A DNA stretch of 64,000 nucleotides from Shewanella profunda (GTDB lineage: Bacteria > Pseudomonadota > Gammaproteobacteria > Enterobacterales > Shewanellaceae): positions 1 through 64,000 of the forward strand of contig NZ_JAKILG010000018.1 in assembly GCF_023283765.1 (NCBI RefSeq), read 5' to 3'. Below the pieces are notes generated by a model. The model was not told the DNA's origin, made no database searches, and was given only the letters and a program-made list of their open reading frames with translations. Made by a program: the position numbers and the translations under genes. How positions within the stretch are numbered: position 1 is the first letter of the stretch; each line of letters opens with the position of its first letter. This document shows positions 1-8,683 of this stretch, one piece after another.

Positions 1-75
1 GCCATATATAATCAACGACGGCCGCATTTGGCCTTAAAATACAAAACGCCCGATGAGGTTCATCAGGCGTTTTAG
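1..75 (+). CDS. IS3-family transposase, C-terminal fragment (cut by window edge)
   Basis: Reading in frame from base 1 gives 24 residues, with YNQRRPHLAL and TPDEVHQAF, then TAG at 73-75. The YNxxRPHxAL...TP block is the typical C-terminal signature of IS3-family OrfB transposases (DDE integrase fold), which cut and join DNA during transposition. The gene continues to the left of the window, so whether it is intact cannot be judged. Confidence 0.75.
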   Translation, partial: AIYNQRRPHLALKYKTPDEVHQAF

Positions 76-111
76 GTGGAAATAAGTGTCAACTTATTTC
101 AGGACTAGACA
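1..111 (+). mobile_element. Right end of an IS3-family insertion sequence (partial)
   Basis: The window opens inside an insertion sequence. Bases 1-75 are the last transposase codons. Bases 76-111 look like the right terminal inverted end: a 22-bp palindrome (79-100) is followed by TTTCAGGACTAGACA, ending in CA at 110-111 as IS3-type ends do. The left end, the full transposase and the target duplication lie outside the window. The right boundary is inferred from the terminal CA and from my memory of related IS ends, not from an alignment. Confidence 0.7.
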
Positions 112-182
112 GATCTAACTTCCTCAAAATTTTCAGCATGCTACTCTAATGCACCAGAATATCTGTTTAAAGGAGTAACAGT

Positions 183-1139
183 ATGACTCGCCATATTATT
201 CTTGATTGCGATCCCGGCCACGATGATGCTATTGCGCTGATCTTAGCCCTAGCCCATCCAGAATTAGTCCCCTTAGCCGTGACCACCAGTGCAGGCAATC
301 AAACCCCAGATAAAACCCTCAATAATGCCCTGCGGATCTTAACCCTGTTAAACCGTAGCGATATCCCTGTGGCAGGCGGCGCGGCCAAACCTTTATCCCG
401 CGAACTGATTATTGCCGACAATGTTCACGGTGAAACAGGGCTCGATGGGCCTGTATTACCCAACCCAAGCTTTAGTCCTCAAGCCATTACCGCGGTTGAA
501 TTAATGGCGCAGCAAATTCGCCAAAGTACAAAGCCTGTGACATTAATTCCCACCGGACCGCTGACAAATATCGCCCTATTGCTAGCAAGTCACGGTGAAT
601 TACACCATAAGATTGAGCGTATTGTACTGATGGGCGGCGCCGCTGGTGTGAGTAATTGGACCCCTGCAGCCGAGTTTAATATTTACGTTGACCCGGAAGC
701 CGCAGACATTGTGTTCAAAGCGGGCATTCCCATTACTATGTGTGGGCTCGATGTGACCCACCAAGCGCAAATCATGGATGAAGATATAGAGCGCATTCGT
801 GCAATTCAAAATCCTATCGCCAAGTGTGTTGCCGAGTTATTGGATTTCTTTATGATCTATCACAGAGATCCTAAATGGGGTTTTATTGGCGCGCCGCTTC
901 ATGATCCCTGTACTATCGCTTGGTTGCTCAAACCTGAGCTATTTGAAGCGCAAGATTGCTGGGTGGGCATTGAAACCCAAAGTGAACTGACCCTTGGTAT
1001 GACAGTGGTCGATCGCTATCAGCTCACAGATAAACCCACCAATGCGACAGTATTATTTGGGCTAGATAGGCAAGGTTTTGTCGATTTTCTCGCGGACAGC
1101 TTGAGTGTGTATACCGCAACTTATCTTAATCGCAGATAA
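183..1139 (+). CDS. rihA: Pyrimidine-specific ribonucleoside hydrolase RihA
   Basis: Hydrolyses the N-glycosidic bond of pyrimidine ribonucleosides (cytidine, uridine) to base plus ribose in the cytoplasm. The N-terminal calcium/ribose-binding motif DCDPGHDD is at residues 8-15. The [12 protein letters not shown] and [13 protein letters not shown] segments closely match E. coli RihA as remembered. [11 protein letters not shown] is at 164-174 and the C-terminal catalytic His-Asp at H240-D241. Length is 318 aa, normal for the family. AAAGGAG lies just upstream of the ATG. A ribokinase gene starts 19 bp downstream, so the released ribose can be phosphorylated by the product of the same transcription unit. 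The IS end lies about 70 bp upstream and could influence expression. Confidence 0.93.
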   Translation: MTRHIILDCDPGHDDAIALILALAHPELVPLAVTTSAGNQTPDKTLNNALRILTLLNRSDIPVAGGAAKPLSRELIIADNVHGETGLDGPVLPNPSFSPQAITAVELMAQQIRQSTKPVTLIPTGPLTNIALLLASHGELHHKIERIVLMGGAAGVSNWTPAAEFNIYVDPEAADIVFKAGIPITMCGLDVTHQAQIMDEDIERIRAIQNPIAKCVAELLDFFMIYHRDPKWGFIGAPLHDPCTIAWLLKPELFEAQDCWVGIETQSELTLGMTVVDRYQLTDKPTNATVLFGLDRQGFVDFLADSLSVYTATYLNRR

Positions 1140-1158
1140 AATCGACAGAGGATCGTCT

Positions 1159-2079
1159 ATGAGTCAAATACTCGTTATCGGCAGTGCAAATGCTGATCAT
1201 GTGATGAAGTTTGAGTACCTACCGGCTGCAGGGCAAACCTTGATGAGCCGAGAATATCGCCTTGAACACGGTGGTAAGGGAGCAAACCAAGCCGTTGCCT
1301 GCGCGCGTTTAGCCAAACCCGGCGCCCATATCGATTTTATCTGCCACTTAGGCCAAGATAGCGTTGGTGATGATATGCGTCAAAGCTGGATAAAAGACGG
1401 TATTAGCACTGAAGGGATCAGTCAGATTCCTAATATGAGTACGGGAACGGCAATCATTTTTATCGGTAACAACGGTGAAAATTCCATTGGGGTTTCCGCT
1501 GGGGCTAATGCGGATCTTTTACCTGAGGATTTAGAAAACCACTACGCCCTGTTTGCCAATGCCCAGTACCTTCTGATCCAATTAGAAACCCCAGTTGCCA
1601 CAGTAGCTAAAGCGTTACAGATGGCAAAAAGGCTGGGAGTCACTACGGTATTAAATCCCGCTCCAGCAAAGGTTTTAGGGCAACATTGTCTTCAATGGGT
1701 GGATATTATTACCCCAAATGAAACCGAAGCTGAAGCACTTACAGGGGTCGAAGTTAATCATCTCGATGATGCCCATCTTGCGGCCCAATTACTGCACCAA
1801 CAGGGAGTGGGAATTGTGGTTATCACTTTAGGTCCAAAGGGCGCTTATATCAGCAGTCCTAGTTTTACCGGACTTGTACCTGCTATCAAAGTGCAAGCGA
1901 TTGATACAGTTGCAGCAGGTGATACCTTTAATGGTGCTTTAGTTGTCGGTTTAAGTGAGGGAATGTCCATTGCAGAAGCGGTTGCTTTTGCCAATACCGC
2001 ATCCGCTATCACAGTCACACGCCAGGGTGCCCAGCGCGCAATACCCTATCGTCACGAACTGGCTTCTAACACCCTATAA
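1159..2079 (+). CDS. rbsK: Ribokinase (PfkB family)
   Basis: Phosphorylates D-ribose to ribose-5-phosphate with ATP. The 306-aa protein has the N-terminal PfkB motif GGKGAN (38-43) and the C-terminal motif TVAAGDTFNGA with catalytic Asp at about 255. The start MSQILVIGSAN is preferred over an upstream in-frame start at 1105 because it follows an AGAGG site, does not overlap rihA and matches the family's usual N-terminus. It lies 19 bp after rihA; together they form a nucleoside-salvage operon that takes a pyrimidine nucleoside to base plus ribose-5-phosphate. No ribose transporter genes are adjacent, which fits a salvage role rather than ribose uptake. Confidence 0.92.
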   Translation: MSQILVIGSANADHVMKFEYLPAAGQTLMSREYRLEHGGKGANQAVACARLAKPGAHIDFICHLGQDSVGDDMRQSWIKDGISTEGISQIPNMSTGTAIIFIGNNGENSIGVSAGANADLLPEDLENHYALFANAQYLLIQLETPVATVAKALQMAKRLGVTTVLNPAPAKVLGQHCLQWVDIITPNETEAEALTGVEVNHLDDAHLAAQLLHQQGVGIVVITLGPKGAYISSPSFTGLVPAIKVQAIDTVAAGDTFNGALVVGLSEGMSIAEAVAFANTASAITVTRQGAQRAIPYRHELASNTL

Positions 2080-2223
2080 TCGCTATGCAGCTTTCAATCG
2101 AAAGTTGCATATACATAATTTACCAAGCGAATTCATTCCCATTTAATAAAGATTGGCTATTCTTTCAGCGCATGGTTGATTCAAAACGACTCAACTCCCC
2201 TTGTTTAAATAAGGAAGTACCAG

Positions 2224-2700
2224 ATGAAAGCAAAGAGCACATCTTTACGTAACCTAACCAGCGTGAGTCTTTTAGGTTTAGGATTATTAGTCGCTAGCCA
2301 AGCGAGTGCCAATGAATGTGAATTGAATATTGCTGCCACTGATGCAATGCAATTTGATACTAAAGAACTGTCAGTCCCTGCGAGTTGTAAAGAAGTGACC
2401 CTCACTCTGACACACACAGGAACCTTACCAAAGGCTGCCATGGGTCATAATTGGGTGTTAACTAAAGCCGCCGATATGGCAGGTGCAGCCAATGATGGAA
2501 TGGCCGCGGGTGCCGATGCAGCCTATATCAAAGCGGATGACACACGCGTGATTGCACACACTGCATTAGTCGGTGGCGGTGAATCAACATCAATCACCTT
2601 TAGCACAGAGGGAATGGATGCAGCTGAAGATTACAAATTCTTCTGTAGCTTCCCTGGCCACTGGGCAATTATGCAGGGTAGTTTTAAGCTAAAAGCTTAA
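2224..2700 (+). CDS. azu: Azurin (periplasmic blue copper protein)
   Basis: Small type-1 copper protein carrying electrons in the periplasm. A Sec signal peptide covers about residues 1-29 (hydrophobic core then ASA before N30). The mature part begins NECELNI as azurins do, with the disulfide cysteines C32 and C55. The copper ligands are visible: H75 in MGHNW, C141 in [10 protein letters not shown]146, and axial M150. Length is 158 aa, normal. AAGGAAG precedes the start. It is monocistronic: 144 bp separate it from rbsK and a strong terminator follows. Likely partners are periplasmic c-type cytochromes or a peroxidase, but none is encoded nearby. Confidence 0.96.
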   Translation: MKAKSTSLRNLTSVSLLGLGLLVASQASANECELNIAATDAMQFDTKELSVPASCKEVTLTLTHTGTLPKAAMGHNWVLTKAADMAGAANDGMAAGADAAYIKADDTRVIAHTALVGGGESTSITFSTEGMDAAEDYKFFCSFPGHWAIMQGSFKLKA

Positions 2701-2720
2701 TATCTTATTGGTATAAAACA

Positions 2721-2750
2721 AAAGCGGATCTAATGATCCGCTTTTTTGTT
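2721..2750 (+). terminator. Rho-independent terminator after azurin
   Basis: A perfect 10-bp stem (AAAGCGGATC / GATCCGCTTT) with a TAAT loop runs into a T-rich tract. It lies 20 bp after the azurin stop and could also serve the convergent gene ending at 2775. Confidence 0.9.
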
Positions 2751-2774
2751 TGATAAGACAGTTATAACGAGCGC

Positions 2775-3080
2775 TTACTCTTCGTCTAAATCGTCTTCTT
2801 CATCAAGATCTTCGGCATCAGTTGCCGCTTCTGCCGCCAATGCTGCGGCTAATTTTGCTTTAGTTTGTTTCTCTGTGCGACGTTTATTACGCTCAGTTAA
2901 CGTGCCTAAAAACACTTGTAATTCGGTTAAGCCCCAAGCTTGCGCTTCGGCTTCGGTCGCAAAACCGTCGTGGCTTTTAGACACTACAGTTTTGGTTGAT
3001 GTCATACGACGAGTGATTTCAGTTTTCCAACCATTATCGCCCTGTGTCACGCGAAAATCGTATTTTTTGCCCTTGCTCAT
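2775..3080 (-). CDS. DUF3622-like small acidic-tailed protein
   Basis: A 101-aa cytoplasmic protein of unknown function that resembles the DUF3622 family of marine gammaproteobacteria. Residues 1-60 form the conserved part (GKKYDFRV, a Trp-containing strand, ITRRMTS, then an EAEAQAWG helix). Next comes a basic helix (TERNKRRTEKQTKAK). The last ~20 residues are almost all Asp/Glu. The charge split suggests a nucleic-acid or protein-binding role, but that is inference. It converges on azurin and is transcribed alone. Confidence 0.75.
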   Translation of the reverse strand: MSKGKKYDFRVTQGDNGWKTEITRRMTSTKTVVSKSHDGFATEAEAQAWGLTELQVFLGTLTERNKRRTEKQTKAKLAAALAAEAATDAEDLDEEDDLDEE

Positions 3081-3433
3081 TCTGCTCTATTTCCTAAATG
3101 ATGCTTGTCACGTTTGTCTTATCAAGCGAACCAAACGCTCATCATAAAACAAAAGGAGCGCAGTTTACTTGATTTCGGCCTAGAAAGATCGCTCAAGTGA
3201 AAATATTCATGTTAGCTTCACACATTCATCTATAGATTATGCTCTGAATATAACGACTACTTTATTGAAAAATACCACCAAGCTGAATTTAACCGAACTA
3301 AATTTAACCGAACTGTGTTGCGCTAAAATCGATCTAACCCATTCAAGCCTTAGAATCGCGGTCTTACTTAAATATGCAAAATGCGCTAACGGTGGCCGTT
3401 AACGCATTTTTTATGTGTTTGAAATTTTTAAGA
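3081..3433. other. Intergenic stretch with a tandem duplication
   Basis: No ORF with family character is visible. A 14-bp unit AATTTAACCGAACT occurs twice in tandem (3286-3299 and 3301-3314). The stretch ends with the hairpin at 3378-3411. Confidence 0.5.
3378..3411 (-). terminator. Stem-loop, probable terminator after the phosphoribosyltransferase gene
   Basis: A near-perfect inverted repeat (AAAATGCGCTAACGG with CCGTTAACGCATTTT, one mismatch) lies 23 bp beyond the stop of the minus-strand gene. T-runs flank both sides, so it could work in either direction. Confidence 0.7.
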
Positions 3434-4000
3434 CTATTTAAAAAGGTGCTGAATATTCTTTAAATCGCTTTTACCTTCAGCAATTTCTTCGGGCGTTAAA
3501 CCCGTTACTTCATGGGGGAATACTAACCAATCCTCAGAAGCGTGGATGTAATAATCAGGCTTTAATGGCACCGCGGTATTTTTAGGCTTGTAGTAAGGAC
3601 AAGCAATACGGATATCCTGCGGCATGTTTAAGCGCATAAGTTGGCTTAATTTTTCCTTTAATGCATGGATGCTACGGCCAGAATCAAACACATCATCAAC
3701 AATCAGCAGTCCATCACTGGCGTTCGCATTTTCAACAATATAGTGCAAACCATGCACTTTGATTTCTTTGCTCTGCTTGTCGGTACCAATACCGTAGTAA
3801 GAGGAAGTACGCACGGCAATATGATCGGTTTCAACTTGTTTAAAATCGAAGAATTCTTGAACTGCGATCCCAATTGGAGCACCGCCACGCCAAATACCCA
3901 CGATAAACTGCGGACGAAAACCACTCTCGTACACCTGTGAAGCCAATAGAAATGAATCTTCCAGCAGTTGCTGTGCGGTAACAAAATACTTTTCTGACAT
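3434..4000 (-). CDS. Phosphoribosyltransferase, hypoxanthine/xanthine type
   Basis: A 188-aa type I phosphoribosyltransferase that should join a purine base (hypoxanthine, xanthine or guanine) to PRPP. The PRPP-binding motif LLIVDDVFDSGRS has its acidic pair at D102-D103, and the N-terminal WRGGAPIG loop is at 37-44. A hood segment DYYIHASEDWLVFPHE near the C-terminus resembles archaeal and actinobacterial xanthine/hypoxanthine PRTases more than E. coli Hpt or Gpt. Substrate choice cannot be read from sequence. It is a single gene, with the nucleoside-salvage genes rihA and rbsK 1.4 kb away on the other strand. Confidence 0.85.
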   Translation of the reverse strand: MSEKYFVTAQQLLEDSFLLASQVYESGFRPQFIVGIWRGGAPIGIAVQEFFDFKQVETDHIAVRTSSYYGIGTDKQSKEIKVHGLHYIVENANASDGLLIVDDVFDSGRSIHALKEKLSQLMRLNMPQDIRIACPYYKPKNTAVPLKPDYYIHASEDWLVFPHEVTGLTPEEIAEGKSDLKNIQHLFK

Positions 4001-4240
4001 GACACCGTCCCCATTGCGATTATTTATTTTTAGGTGACTAAAGCAAATGCTTTACCTAGTAGGTCTGTTCGGCGTCCAAAACACGAGAACAGCATTCTCT
4101 TCACAAGAGTCCTAGCAAGTGTAGGCAGCCACCGAATTTTGGGAGCGAATTTTATACCAAAAAAAACCACAGTGCTGCAGTAATAGTAAGAACTTGGGGG
4201 GTAACAAGCATTTATTTTGCATTTCCAGCGCAAAACCAAC

Positions 4241-4264
4241 AAAAAAGGCCACCCTAAGGTAGCC
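4241..4264 (-). terminator. Terminator of phoD
   Basis: On the minus strand GGCTACC-TTA-GGGTGGCC is followed by a run of six T, 31 bp past the phoD stop codon. Confidence 0.85.
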
Positions 4265-4294
4265 GACAAGGAACACGCAAAGACTTATCTCGAA

Positions 4295-6058
4295 CTAGCT
4301 AACAGGGTTGATAATATGCTCACCCGCATTAGTCATCGCACTATAACCACGCGCGGTGGCAACTTGGAAATCCTTCGACAGAATCGTATCCACATAATAC
4401 CAGTCACTGCGTACCGCATCAGGGGTAAATGTCAGTGTCATAAAGCCGCGATCGTTTAAGTTCGCATACTTAAGATCCGGCACTAACTCGACGATCGCCG
4501 CTTCAGTTGCTGGGATCTGCTCCGCAGGCAGATTCAAATAATACTCAAGTCCCGGTGAAGACACTGAGCTAGTCGCAAACTCCACGCCTACGGTATCACC
4601 ATTCACATCTTTAAGCTCACTTGCCCAGGCATTGTGGGTATCGCCCGCAATCACGACTAAATTAAGATTTTTCGACTTAGCTGTGCCAAGAATAACTTCA
4701 CGTTCATAGGCATAACCATCCCAAGCATCTAAGTTGTAGGGGATGGAAGGAAGTTGCAATAGCGCAATAACCTCAGGCGTTAATAACGCTTGATTGGCTT
4801 GTAGATATTGCAGCTCTTCGGCGGTTAAGGTGGGATCGCCCGCAGCCGCACGCGCCGCTAATTTAGCTAAAGCACCTAACATGGCATATTGGGGAATACT
4901 CATCTGCTGAGTCGCAATCGCCGCAGGTAATGACATTTTACCCATTAAAACTTGCTGACCTAACACCTGCCACTTGCCCGTTGCCTGTAACAGCGTGCCC
5001 TGTAACCATAATAATTGCGTCAAGCCGAGTAGGGTTCGCGAGGTCGAAGTCACATCCGTAAGGAAACGCTCGCCATCAAAGGTGCCTGTAGTGGCATCCA
5101 TATAATCGGCATATTCGAGCTGTTTATCCCGAGCTAACACACGAGTATCAAGCATATGTAAATCCACTAAGTTACCGTAACTGAAGCTGCGGTAAATCTC
5201 CTCATGGTTGCCTTCACGCCATGGGCGAATGGGCAACCACTCAAAATAAGCCTGTAATGCGGCTTCTTTGCGAGCAGTGAAATCCCCTTCATCTTCATTG
5301 TGATTCTCTGCGCCATCACGCCAAGTATCGTTAGCCACTTCGTGGTCATCCCATACCGTGATAAAAGGCACTTTGGCGTGTAATTTTTGCAGACTCGCAT
5401 CGGTGCGGTACTGACCATAACGGGTACGATAATCGCTTAAGCTCAATAACTCATTGGCGGGAAGCACTTCTCGGCCCAATTCTGCCGCATGTTCACTGGC
5501 ATAACCACCGCGAGGATATTCGTAAATGTAATCCCCTAAGTGCACCACAGCAGCTAAATCGTCCTGCGCCGCCGCTAACTCATACACGTTAAAGTAACCC
5601 GCAGGGAAATTAGAACAAGAAAGTACGGCTAACTTTACTGAGCTGACTTCACCTTCAGGCAAAGTTTGGGTTTGACCTAACTCTGAGGTTTTATCACCCG
5701 TCTTAAAGCGGTAAAAATAGTTTTGCCCTGCACGTAAACCGCGGGCATCCACTTTAACCGTGTAATCACGGCTGGCATTAGTCACCATTTCACCCGTGGT
5801 CACTAGCTGTGAAAATGCCGCATCACTGGCTACTTGCCAGCTCACTTTCACATCGCCTTGTGATTCTGGTGTTACACGGGTCCAAAGGATAACGGCATCA
5901 TGGGCAGGATCACCACTGGCTATCCCATGAAGAAATTCTGCGGGGATAGAATTATCATCACTATCACTACAGCCCATCAAGCCGTAAGAAATAACAGCAA
6001 CACCAACACCTTTGGCCGACATAGCCAGAAAATCACGACGAGTCACGGTACGATTCAT
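4295..6058 (-). CDS. phoD: Alkaline phosphatase D (PhoD), Tat-exported lipoprotein
   Basis: Phosphodiesterase/phosphomonoesterase that releases phosphate from organic phosphates outside the cytoplasmic membrane. The N-terminus has a twin-arginine motif TRRDFL (6-11) and a lipobox LMGC with C30, so it is probably Tat-exported and lipid-anchored. An N-terminal Ig-like PhoD domain is followed by the metallophosphatase core: LSCSNFPAGYFN, HLGDYIYEY, VWDDHEVANDTW and the C-terminal IAGDTHNAW, which carry the Fe/Ca ligands in PhoD. Length is 587 aa, slightly long for the family. It is monocistronic with a strong terminator. A Pho box at 6125-6152 suggests PhoB control during phosphate starvation. 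Confidence 0.93.
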   Translation of the reverse strand: MNRTVTRRDFLAMSAKGVGVAVISYGLMGCSDSDDNSIPAEFLHGIASGDPAHDAVILWTRVTPESQGDVKVSWQVASDAAFSQLVTTGEMVTNASRDYTVKVDARGLRAGQNYFYRFKTGDKTSELGQTQTLPEGEVSSVKLAVLSCSNFPAGYFNVYELAAAQDDLAAVVHLGDYIYEYPRGGYASEHAAELGREVLPANELLSLSDYRTRYGQYRTDASLQKLHAKVPFITVWDDHEVANDTWRDGAENHNEDEGDFTARKEAALQAYFEWLPIRPWREGNHEEIYRSFSYGNLVDLHMLDTRVLARDKQLEYADYMDATTGTFDGERFLTDVTSTSRTLLGLTQLLWLQGTLLQATGKWQVLGQQVLMGKMSLPAAIATQQMSIPQYAMLGALAKLAARAAAGDPTLTAEELQYLQANQALLTPEVIALLQLPSIPYNLDAWDGYAYEREVILGTAKSKNLNLVVIAGDTHNAWASELKDVNGDTVGVEFATSSVSSPGLEYYLNLPAEQIPATEAAIVELVPDLKYANLNDRGFMTLTFTPDAVRSDWYYVDTILSKDFQVATARGYSAMTNAGEHIINPVS

Positions 6059-6118
6059 TATTATTCCCTTTTTAGATTACGCTTCACATTCACAGGTATG
6101 AGGTCTGATGAGGACACG

Positions 6119-6152
6119 ATTGTGAGACATAACTGTTACATATTGGTGACAT
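6119..6152 (-). promoter_or_regulatory. Pho box upstream of phoD
   Basis: Read on the minus strand, three TGTNN units (TGTCA, TGTAA, TGTCT) start exactly 11 bp apart with their first bases at 6151, 6140 and 6129, separated by A/T-rich spacers. This is the arrangement of PhoB-binding direct repeats. The box ends about 65 bp upstream of the phoD ATG. Confidence 0.75.
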
Positions 6153-6326
6153 CCATTTCAGCCATTTAGGATCGCTATTAATTCAACTAGTTATTCTGGA
6201 TAACGTACTTTATTTGTGCAGGACTAGCACTGCAAGCGAAGAAGCTGCTAACATCGAACTAAGCTAAATTCAGCCCGTTTACAGGGCATAAGGCACATGC
6301 TCGAGAACCGCAAGGAAGGAATTTAT

Positions 6327-6755
6327 ATGATGAAAGTCAGCGATATTATGAGCCCGAATGCGATCTGCATCAGCGATGGCGCTAGCCTAAAAGATGCCCA
6401 TCACCTAATGCAAACCCGCAATGTTCGCCATCTACCCGTAATATCTGAAACCGATGGCACCCTTGTAGGCGTACTTACCCACAAAAAAATGATTGCTAGC
6501 GTTCTATCTATGCTCAATAAATACGGCCAAGGGGCACTCGATCGCAAAGAGCGCTACACGCCTATTAACACGGTAATGGACAAAGAATTCCAACACTTAG
6601 CTGCCGATGAGCCCTTAACTGTGGTAGTGGAATATTTTATTGAGAACAAACTTGGCTGCTTGCCAGTCGTCGATGCTGATAAAAAAGTGCTGGGCATAGT
6701 CACCTCATCGGACTTTATTAAGCTTTGTCGCACCCTACTGCAACAGCAAGGCTAA
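6327..6755 (+). CDS. CBS-domain pair protein
   Basis: A 142-aa stand-alone CBS protein of the acetoin-utilisation AcuB type. The first CBS motif begins with VSDIMSPNAI and DAHHLMQTRNVRHLPVI; the second begins near INTVMDKEF and has VEYFIENKLGCLPVV and GIVTSSDFIKL. CBS pairs bind adenosyl nucleotides and act as energy sensors, but the partner here is unknown. The start at 6327 follows AAGGAAGGA at good spacing; an ATG immediately after it at 6330 is equally possible, and the in-frame start at 6297 has no site. A stem-loop GCGCAGC/GCTGCGC lies at 6771-6792. Confidence 0.85.
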   Translation: MMKVSDIMSPNAICISDGASLKDAHHLMQTRNVRHLPVISETDGTLVGVLTHKKMIASVLSMLNKYGQGALDRKERYTPINTVMDKEFQHLAADEPLTVVVEYFIENKLGCLPVVDADKKVLGIVTSSDFIKLCRTLLQQQG

Positions 6756-6807
6756 GCTTATCAAGCAGAAGCGCAGCCAATCGTTGCTGCGCGATCACTT
6801 CACACCA

Positions 6808-8169
6808 TCAACACTGCGGCGCAGGAGGGATCCGAGTAAAACGTTGCCAGCGGCCAGAGCGCCAACGGTGAACCATAATCAAACCGCGGATCCATTCATC
6901 GGCAGCCACAGCAAGCCAGGCTGCCAGCACGCCATAACCTAAATGCAAACCGAATAACCAAGCAAAAAACACCCCAATACCCCACATGCTAAACAGACCA
7001 ATCCGCACGGGGAACGCTACATCACCCGCTCCCTTTAGCGCCGAGATAATGACCAAGTTAAATACCCGCCCTGTTTCAAGGGCGATGGAACCTGCCAACA
7101 ATAATGCCGTCAGTTGGATGACCTCCTCATTTTCACTTAGCCAGCCGACAATAACGAATCGCTGCCAATAGAAAACTAATACAATGACGAGGGAGGCAAT
7201 AAAACCGATAACACAATAGCGCTGAACTCTAGTGGTGATTTGTTCAAACCATTGTTTGCCAACATAGTATCCAGTCTGGATTTGCGTAGCCTGCCCGAGT
7301 GCCACCGCAAAACAGTAGATAAAACGGCTGATGTTCAAGCCATAGGTATAGGCAGTAAGCGAAAGCGTGCCCATCTGACTGATAAAGTAAATGATGGTCA
7401 TCTGCGCCATATTGTAGGACAGCATCTCACCCGCATTAAGCAGGCCAATGCGCATCACGCTCCAATAAGTGCTGCGTGGTAAAATTTTAAGCCTTTGCAT
7501 AGGTAGTGGAATTTTCTTGTGGCGGATGACCATCAGCATAATTACCGCACCAATAATCTGACTAGTCACTGTCGATATCGCCACCCCTGTGACCCCATAA
7601 ACAGGTAAACCAAAGGGTGAATACAGGGCAATATAATTGCCTATCACATTCATCAATCCCGTGCTCGAGGTGACTAACATTGCCGAACGGGTAAAGCCGT
7701 AACTCCTTAAAATCGCAGCAAAAGCGATGTTCATTACAAGACCTATGCTCAAGCTGCCGCAAATGACTAAATAATCGTACCCAAAACCCGCGACATCATG
7801 CTCAAGGGCGAATAAACCGATAATGCTTTGGGCGCCGAAAAACATTGACGTCCCCATGAGCAGTGCTAAACCCAGACTCAAGGCAACGCTCGCCACACCA
7901 ATATCAATTGCCTGCTGCGGTTGCCCCGCACCATTGCTTTGGCTAATCAAAATACTCGCACCCGTACTGACCATCATGGACATCACCATCATAAAAAACA
8001 TCAACTGAGTGGTGAGTCCAACCGCGGCAACCGCATTATCGGAATAATTGCTGAGCATAAAAATGTCGCTGATCCCAAGTAAGGATTGCAGCAAGGTCTC
8101 GATAAAAATAGGCCAAGTCAGCGCAATGATACTCATGCGCTGTTGCAACGTTTTGGGTGCTTTTGCCAC
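6808..8169 (-). CDS. MATE-family multidrug efflux transporter
   Basis: A 453-aa inner-membrane protein with about twelve hydrophobic segments in two homologous halves. It has the typical MATE opening (LTWPIFIETLLQSLLGISDIFMLS, then AVAAVGLTTQL) and PVYGVTGVAISTVTSQ in the first half. MATE pumps export cationic drugs or metabolites in exchange for Na+ or H+; the substrate cannot be inferred. The start is GTG (8169) with an AGG nearby; ATG at codon 12 is an alternative. Four tandem 9-bp repeats lie about 55 bp upstream. It converges on the CBS gene. Confidence 0.9.
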   Translation of the reverse strand: MAKAPKTLQQRMSIIALTWPIFIETLLQSLLGISDIFMLSNYSDNAVAAVGLTTQLMFFMMVMSMMVSTGASILISQSNGAGQPQQAIDIGVASVALSLGLALLMGTSMFFGAQSIIGLFALEHDVAGFGYDYLVICGSLSIGLVMNIAFAAILRSYGFTRSAMLVTSSTGLMNVIGNYIALYSPFGLPVYGVTGVAISTVTSQIIGAVIMLMVIRHKKIPLPMQRLKILPRSTYWSVMRIGLLNAGEMLSYNMAQMTIIYFISQMGTLSLTAYTYGLNISRFIYCFAVALGQATQIQTGYYVGKQWFEQITTRVQRYCVIGFIASLVIVLVFYWQRFVIVGWLSENEEVIQLTALLLAGSIALETGRVFNLVIISALKGAGDVAFPVRIGLFSMWGIGVFFAWLFGLHLGYGVLAAWLAVAADEWIRGLIMVHRWRSGRWQRFTRIPPAPQC

Positions 8170-8683
8170 GGAAATGCCTACTAAAATGGATAATGAAATC
8201 GTAAGAGTTTTTGCTCAGTTTTACCGCTAATGCCGCTAATGCCGCTAATGCCGCTAATGCTCAAAATAACCCAGCTCAATCACTTGCGTTACCAATCTAT
8301 GGATTGCACTTTAATGTTACTTTTTTGAAAATTAATTTCACAAATAGCAATTAGGTGCTCAACACTAGGCTAGCAGCGCCGTATTTAGGCGGAAATTTAA
8401 GCGCATTTACGCTAACAGTCAATTGCATTGGTAATTTTATTACCATTTATTTATCACCTCAATCCTAAAGAGGTCACTACCATCGTATTCATTAAGCACA
8501 TGGTTCGTTTTTAGTTAAGCCGCAAATAGAGAATGATGAACTTATCGAGTGATATCAAAATCCATTTTGCAATCGCGGTCGCTACCATTTCCACTAGGCT
8601 GCGGATAAACTCCCGCTAACGACTTGATTTAGCCCAACACAGCATAGTGCGCCATTACACCAATCGAATTTTAGGAGAATAAA
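8170..8683. other. Intergenic region between MATE and esterase genes
   Basis: A 514-bp divergent region without a recognisable gene. It holds the 9-bp tandem repeat at 8224-8259 and A/T-rich stretches (for example around 8430-8460) that could carry promoters. No operator was recognised. Confidence 0.5.
8224..8259. repeat. Tandem 9-bp repeat, four copies
   Basis: CCGCTAATG is repeated four times without mismatch, directly upstream of the MATE gene. Confidence 0.95.

Noticed and set aside
43-73. Hairpin AAAACGCC...GGCGTTTT that looks like a terminator
   Set aside because: It lies inside the transposase reading frame, whose stop is at 73-75. The pairing may be chance or may limit read-through, so I do not call a terminator.
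2746-3147. 133-aa plus-strand ORF rich in Ser/Ala
   Set aside because: It is the antisense shadow of the DUF3622-like gene and its low-complexity tail.
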